DNA of 10,737 nucleotides. Source: Euperipatoides rowelli. Taxonomy: Eukaryota; Onychophora; Udeonychophora; Euonychophora; Peripatopsidae. Made by a program: the position numbers and the translations under genes. This document shows, piece after piece, positions 6,513 to 10,737 of this stretch (the stretch's first letter is position 1; every line of letters begins with the position of its first letter). The notes under the pieces were generated by a model, which worked only from the letters and a program-made list of their open reading frames with translations, was not told where the DNA came from and did not search any database. The stretch lies in NCBI GenBank assembly GCA_003024985.2, contig PXIH01S0056423.1, one strand, 5' to 3'.

Positions 6513-6956
6513 CGATAGAAAAAGGTGCAAAGCTTTTGATATTTTTTTTAACATTTCCTTCATCATCAATAAAACGGGTTGGATCAAAATTATTTGGTAG
6601 CGTCCAGTATTCCGGATCAAAATGAATTGCAGTTAAATCTGGTATGATACATGCACCTTTTGGTATTGTATAACCATCAAGTTCAGTTTTCTCCAATGTT
6701 TTATGTGGTATGCTAAGAGGAATTAGATTAGTCATTCGTTGTATTTCTAAAATAGTTGCGTCCGTGTATGGCATTTTCGGTTTATCTGACCAGCTAGGTA
6801 AACGCCCTCTACCAACAACCAAATCAATTTCTGCTTGTACCTTCTTTTGAACGACTGGAAAATGCAACATGAATAATATTGCCCAGTGCAATGTTGTGGA
6901 AGTAGTTTCTGTTCCCGCTAAGAAAAGATCTTCAATACAATAAATTAATTGGTCCC
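6513..6956 (-). CDS. Cytochrome P450, CYP2 clan, penultimate exon
   Basis: This 444-bp exon encodes the catalytic core of a microsomal CYP2-clan monooxygenase. It starts after acceptor ttatttttcag (AG at 6958-6957) with two bases that finish a split codon, then DQLIYCIEDLF. In order it carries: LAGTETTSTTLHW, the I-helix oxygen-activating (A/G)Gx(D/E)TT motif; KVQAEIDLVVGRGRLPSWSD; MPYTDATILEIQR, with the K-helix ExxR pair Glu-Ile-Gln-Arg; LIPLSIPH; YTIPKGACIIPDL; FDPEYW; and NFDPTRF, the PERF-like motif. It ends in FAPFSI plus one base. There are no stops or frameshifts and all key residues are intact, so the gene is probably functional. The donor is ATCG|GTAAGT. Together with the last exon, about 207 residues are visible, or roughly 40% of a usual 490-500-residue CYP2 protein. 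The alternative of a processed or dead copy is unlikely given the clean splice sites. Confidence 0.96.
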
Positions 6957-8180
6957 CTGAAAAATAAATTAAGCAGGTTAAACCAACATCATATATAATT
7001 AATATGAAAGTATAAGGAATTTAAAATGATTTACCATTTAATATTTTGCTTAGGAGTTAATCGTTAATTGTACAGCATAACATAAAATTGGAAATTAGAT
7101 TTACAAGTATATAAAAGATAATTGTTGAAATAAATTTATAAATTAATAACATTTAGCTTAATATAAGCAAATATTGATTAACTATAATAAACATTACTAT
7201 TATAGCCAATGTAGTTTGAATTGGCTCAGTAAAATAAGCTTTTGAATATTCATTTAGAGCTCAAGACATAAAGGGAGCTTATAGTCCTACCATTCCAAAT
7301 ATTTTAGAGGTGTGAAAACATAATTGGTGTTTCCTTAACAAACAGTTTTAGTAATATATGATACAAAATATAGACATATAGCCTGTAAGTCCAGAACACC
7401 AGAAGGATAGCAAAACTATTGTTTTAGGATAATGTAATAGCAGCAACCCTAATTTTCTGCTTTTCATAGCTTTTGCTCATTTGCATATCCCATGATTTGG
7501 AAAATTGTTTAAATCAGTTAATTGATAAGAATTATTCAACAGTTGAAAGGAAGGGAAAAGATCCTTTAATAAGATTTTTAGAGCCAATGATTTTTATGCC
7601 CTCTATAGGCATAAACAAATTCCTTGTTTGTTTCATGATAACAAGACTTTAGATGCCAAAACTTTAGTTTTATGGCTCAGACTACTTATGTAGATATTTC
7701 AGGATGTAATACCACAACTTGTGAGGCCTCATGTAACCAAGTGACAACAAGATGTTGCAGGAATCCTTTTCTTTGGTGGATTTCCCACATGATTGTGTTA
7801 TCATGATATAATGGTTAAGAAATACCTGTACTCTAATAGATGGTTATGTGAAAGCAATTTAATTTATTACTATCGAAAGCCTGTTATTTTGATAGTCCAG
7901 ATCCTGGGAATCCCAAATGTATATGACCTTGGCCATTCCAGACTGGTCAAGAGAATTTTCAATAATTAAGACATAAGAGATAGGGATTCCTGGTTATGTG
8001 TAACTCTGTTACAGGAGACGGTGACAAACTGACAAACGTTGTTGTTCATGGAATCTTAGAGGAATTTTTTTTTCCCCTATGAATCAGTTAATTTACAGAA
8101 TTGAAATTGAATTGCAAGGTTTTTAAAGACCAAAAGCTTTATTAAAAACAAAATACATACAAATAGGTGTAAAATGGGGG
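6957..8180. other. Probable upstream P450 intron: AT-rich, no gene seen
   Basis: This follows (in plus coordinates) the acceptor of the penultimate exon, so it is intronic if the N-terminal exons lie to the right. I looked for the usual 'DFIDAYL' or 'F..L..E' type exon preceding the I-helix on the minus strand and saw none. Small structures include an 8-bp-stem hairpin (7593-7615), a short aaaactttagtttt palindrome near 7660, and a possible inverted pair cctgggaatccc / gggattcctgg near 7903-7992. A minus-strand AATAAAGC near 8135-8145 is an isolated polyadenylation-like word. Confidence 0.5.
7593..7615. other. Perfect 8-bp stem, 7-nt loop inverted repeat
   Basis: tttatgcc-ctctata-ggcataaa forms a perfect hairpin. 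No flanking coding sequence or element explains it, and it could be chance. Confidence 0.5.
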
Positions 8181-8185
8181 TTTCT

Positions 8186-8246
8186 AGCCACTTCTGGTTT
8201 CCGGTAATGTTACTTCCGGTTTCGGTTTGTATCTAGGTCAGGCCAG
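8186..8246. other. GC-richer lead-in to the tandem array with ETS-like words
   Basis: ggtttccgg and acttccggtt (ETS-type GGAA cores within CCGGAAGT) occur at about 8198-8219. CpG dinucleotides are rare elsewhere in the window, so this pair stands out. It precedes the first CAAGATGGCTGAC core and may be the start of the repeated element. Confidence 0.45.
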
Positions 8247-9008
8247 TCAAAATCCAAGATGGCTGACATCCTGTTCCTGATTTTAATAGGTTTAAGGGCA
8301 TTTTATTGGCAATGACATCATATTATTATATATTATTATGTATTATGTGCATTATGTCCACCCACAATGCATTATAAAATCCAAGATGGCCAACTTTTGG
8401 TTCCTATTTTTGCTAGGTTTAAGGAGATTTTAAGACGGAAGTGATGTCATTTTATATGAGTAACTTATGGTTCCTGGCCTAGAATTCTAGTTTCTGGCCC
8501 ACCTTCCCATAATGCATTACAAAATCCAAGATGGCTGACTTCCTGTCCTAGAATTCTAGTTTCTGGCCCACCTTCCCATAATGCATTACAAAATCCAAGA
8601 TGGCTGACTTCCTGTCCTAGAATTCTAGTTTCTTTACCACGTTGCATAATACATTACAAAATCCAAGATGGCTGACTTCCTGTCCTATAATTCTATTTTC
8701 TGGTCTACCTTCCAATAATGGTTACAAAATTCAAGATGACTGACTTCCTATTTTAGGTTCTAGTTTTCTGGTGCACCTTCCCATAATGCATAACAAAATC
8801 TAAAATGGCTGACTTCCTGTTTTAGGTTCTAGTTTTCTGGTGCACCTTCCTATAATGCATAACAAAATCCAAAATGGCTGACTTCATGTTCCTCTGTTTT
8901 AGTGTTTTAGGAGTTTTAAGACCTGGAAGTGACATCATTCAATATGGCTGACTTCTGGTTTAAGTTCTAGGGTATATTACCCATAATTCAAAATCCAAGA
9001 TGGCAGAC
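8247..9008. repeat. Tandem array with 69-bp core unit containing CAAGATGGCTGAC
   Basis: Anchors of aatgcattac type start at 8511, 8580, 8648, 8716 (diverged), 8784 and 8853, giving spacings of 68-69 bp. Each unit reads aatgcattacaaaatccaag, then atggctgacttcctg, then a ctagaattctag palindrome and ctggcccaccttccc. The first two full units are nearly identical and later ones diverge. Longer units occur on both sides (about 8247-8370, 8370-8510 and 8865-8985), with added gtttaaggagattttaag and a (gga)agtgayrtcat word. The core CAAGATGGCNGAC or a close variant occurs about ten times. The minus-strand frame at 8465-8647 is simply the repeat translated and is not a gene. Confidence 0.92.
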
Positions 9009-9400
9009 CAGAAGTGTGCAGAAATGTGCACCAAAAACTTAGAAAAAATTTTCAAAATTTGTTTTTATGAAAATTGTATAACTCGTGATTTATTCAAAAT
9101 GGTAGATAATTTATTCAAAATGGCCACCAAATTTTTTTTTCAAAAAATCATAAAAATTAAAAAATTAAAAGTTCCGATTACATTGTAACTCGAGATCACA
9201 TTTCACATTAAGGAGGGGAAAATTTTCCAAAAGGACAAGTTCATATCTTGAAAGGGGTGGGAGTTAGGGGTCCCGATAAATTTGTATTTTTTCAAAAACA
9301 TGGGTCAACTTGAAATTGAATAGGATTTCTAAGATAATTATTTAAATTTTATTTATATGATTACAAAACTCCTAACTTATTAAATATAATTATTATGAAT
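9009..9400. other. A/T-rich continuation beyond the array, unassigned
   Basis: Two tttattcaaaatgg copies occur at about 9091 and 9111, possibly degenerate relatives of the array. A perfect 12-bp palindrome, ggaaaattttcc, lies at 9217-9228. A G-rich patch (ggggtgggagttaggggtccc) is at about 9254-9275. The 62-codon plus-strand frame at 9000-9188 is Lys/Phe/Ile-rich, starts inside the repeat unit and shows no protein-family signature. It is not annotated as a gene. Confidence 0.5.
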
Positions 9401-9679
9401 ATTTTTCAAATTAGGCTACTAGCGGTCGACACCATTATTATTTTTTAACAGTGTAATATGACCTCGTAGCACATAATTGATTAAAGAAATGGATTAAGCG
9501 TATGAAAATTAGTCGGGGTAGAATCTTACATAACGATAAAATGATTATTAATAGTTTTGATTAATAAGTTTCATTAGACAAAAAATTCTATACAGTATCT
9601 AGACGATCCAACAATGGCCTCCCTCAAATCCCTCAACAAGTACCATGACTGTGAACATCTTTTTTAAATATTTTAAAAT

Positions 9680-9830
9680 AGTCCGGATTTATTTTATTTT
9701 GATACCGTAGATAATCTCAAGCTATCATGTATAACCAACAAAATTAATTTGTAATAAGATTGAAGACTAATACACCTATCATAAACACCAAAAGTTAATC
9801 GCTATTTCACAATTTAAGTAACGGTTAAAT
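9680..9830. repeat. Diverged direct repeat, copy A
   Basis: tttattttgataccgtag, then caagctatcatgtataac, then aataagattgaagactaata and cgctatttcacaattt align colinearly with 9957-10100 with small gaps, at an estimated three quarters identity. Confidence 0.75.
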
Positions 9831-9956
9831 ATAATGAAATCATTGCTTGGGGCAATGTTTTTTTTTTCGATAATGCACATAAAACACCAAAGGCGAATAT
9901 ACTCTACCTACAGCAAATGAATCTTGCAATCCTTTATTTATTTATTTATTTTTAAG

Positions 9957-10100
9957 TAGCACAAATTTATTTTGAAACCCTACTACTTTCAAGCTATCAT
10001 TTATGATGAACATATTAATTTTACAATAAGATTGAAAGTTTAATACATCTAATAGAAACATTAAAAGATGATCGGTATTTCATAATTTCACTAAGATATG
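9957..10100. repeat. Diverged direct repeat, copy B
   Basis: tttattttgaaaccctac, then caagctatcatttatgatg, then aataagattgaaagtttaat and cggtatttcataattt are the colinear partner of copy A, 272 bp downstream (atcat at 9724 versus 9996). Confidence 0.75.
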
Positions 10101-10164
10101 TTTACCCTGATGATATCTTTTTGGATTTGGTACTGTATTGAATATATCTAAATTAAAACATGTA

Positions 10165-10500
10165 GCGGTATTTTAGTTTAAGAATGAAATACATCATATA
10201 TAACAACAAACATTTATTACTAGAAAAATATAAGACTCGCTAGCTGATCAATACCATTGAGGTGGTTAGAGAACAATGCCATAGAGGCAGATTTAGAAAA
10301 CAAAGAAGAAGCAAAAGTTTGGGAAGGAAAATAAAAACTTATATTATTACAGCATTTATTTTAGTATACTTATCATTTTTTAATACAACTAAATGAATAT
10401 TAAATAAATGAATATTAATAAAAAAGTTATGGTGGAGGAAAACATATACCGTACTGTATACATATTTTTTAAAAAAGATATAAGATTGTTAGATGATTGA
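10165..10500. repeat. Possible further degenerate copies of the ~270-bp repeat
   Basis: atcatatataacaacaaa at about 10193 resembles atcatgtataaccaacaaa of copy A. aaaaatataagactcgctag near 10225 resembles aaaagatataagattgttag near 10475, about 250 bp apart. Conservation is low and boundaries cannot be set by eye. Confidence 0.35.
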
Positions 10501-10737
10501 TAGCATGGCATTGATCAATCACTTATATTCAATAAATGTTAACAAAGAACCAAAGTCTAATTGGTATTATTACAGTACACACTTAACAAACACCCTTATT
10601 TATTTAGTACTTAATATTGGATATAGAGGTTCTATAACATAATTTAATATTGAAATCTATACATAGAGAGTGGCATAAGATGTATGACGTTCACTTTTTT
10701 AATTCTTTTAACCAAACTGGCATGGGTTCTCATCCCA
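10501..10737. other. AT-rich right edge, nothing recognised
   Basis: The last 70 bases are open on the minus strand in one frame but show no P450 motif. The sequence is too short to judge. Confidence 0.4.

Noticed and set aside
7796-7920. Possible plus-strand tRNA-like head (atataatggttaag with a later gggaatccc)
   Set aside because: The A-box-like word has a mismatch and no acceptable B-box at tRNA spacing. There is no poly(A) tail or target duplication.
8465-8647. Minus-strand frame with repeated peptide ETRILGQEVSHLGFCNALW
   Set aside because: The peptide repeat only mirrors the 69-bp DNA repeat, whose period is a multiple of three in the best-preserved copies. No family signature or splice context was found.
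9000-9188. 62-codon plus-strand frame
   Set aside because: It begins within a repeat core (the ATG of AAGATGGC) and is low-complexity Lys/Phe/Ile. Nothing suggests coding.
10680-10737. Minus-strand open segment at the right edge as a possible earlier P450 exon
   Set aside because: No P450 motif and no convincing splice sites. An exon upstream of the I-helix should show helix F-G or H features, which are not seen.

Overview
The window looks like AT-rich nuclear DNA from an animal. It has one spliced protein-coding gene, GT-AG introns of kilobase size, microsatellites, tRNA-derived SINEs and a dead non-LTR retrotransposon. Long imperfect (TG)n tracts, SINEs and an expanded CYP2-clan P450 gene would suit a mollusc, possibly a cephalopod, or another invertebrate. 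This placement is a guess from texture, not from a diagnostic gene.

The only convincing host gene is a CYP2-clan cytochrome P450 on the minus strand, of which the last two coding exons are present. The penultimate exon (6513-6956) carries the I-helix AGTETT motif, the K-helix ExxR motif and the PERF-like FDPTRF. The last exon (261-442) completes the haem loop FSIGSRACLGE and the C-terminus. The two exons join at a phase-1 GT-AG intron of 6070 bp that splits the haem-binding loop after its first glycine. Upstream exons are not visible in 6957-10737, so the remaining N-terminal half should lie beyond the right edge.

The 6 kb intron (443-6512) is filled with repeats. From left to right it holds: an imperfect TG tract (CA in the transcript) beside the acceptor; AT-rich sequence with a second TG tract; a tRNA-like SINE fragment (about 1860-2006, minus); a 5'-truncated, frameshifted CR1/L2/jockey-like LINE on the plus strand (about 2011-4536) with a complete minus-strand tRNA-derived SINE nested in it (2314-2663, target duplications visible); a minisatellite with a 150-bp higher-order period built from alternating TTC/GAA blocks (about 4808-5340); a unique stretch with a possible plus-strand non-coding exon; and an imperfect ATG/GTT/ATA trinucleotide tract next to the donor.

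Right of the P450 exon, 6957-8180 is AT-rich non-coding sequence. A tandem array with a 69-bp core unit (about 8247-9008) repeats a CAAGATGGCTGAC-like core together with ETS- and CRE-like words. The sequence from about 9680 to 10500 contains diverged direct repeats with a spacing near 270 bp. I see no CRISPR, operon, tRNA gene, rRNA or intact transposase. No new enzymatic system is visible. The most unusual items are the two motif-dense tandem arrays and the dated nest of insertions.
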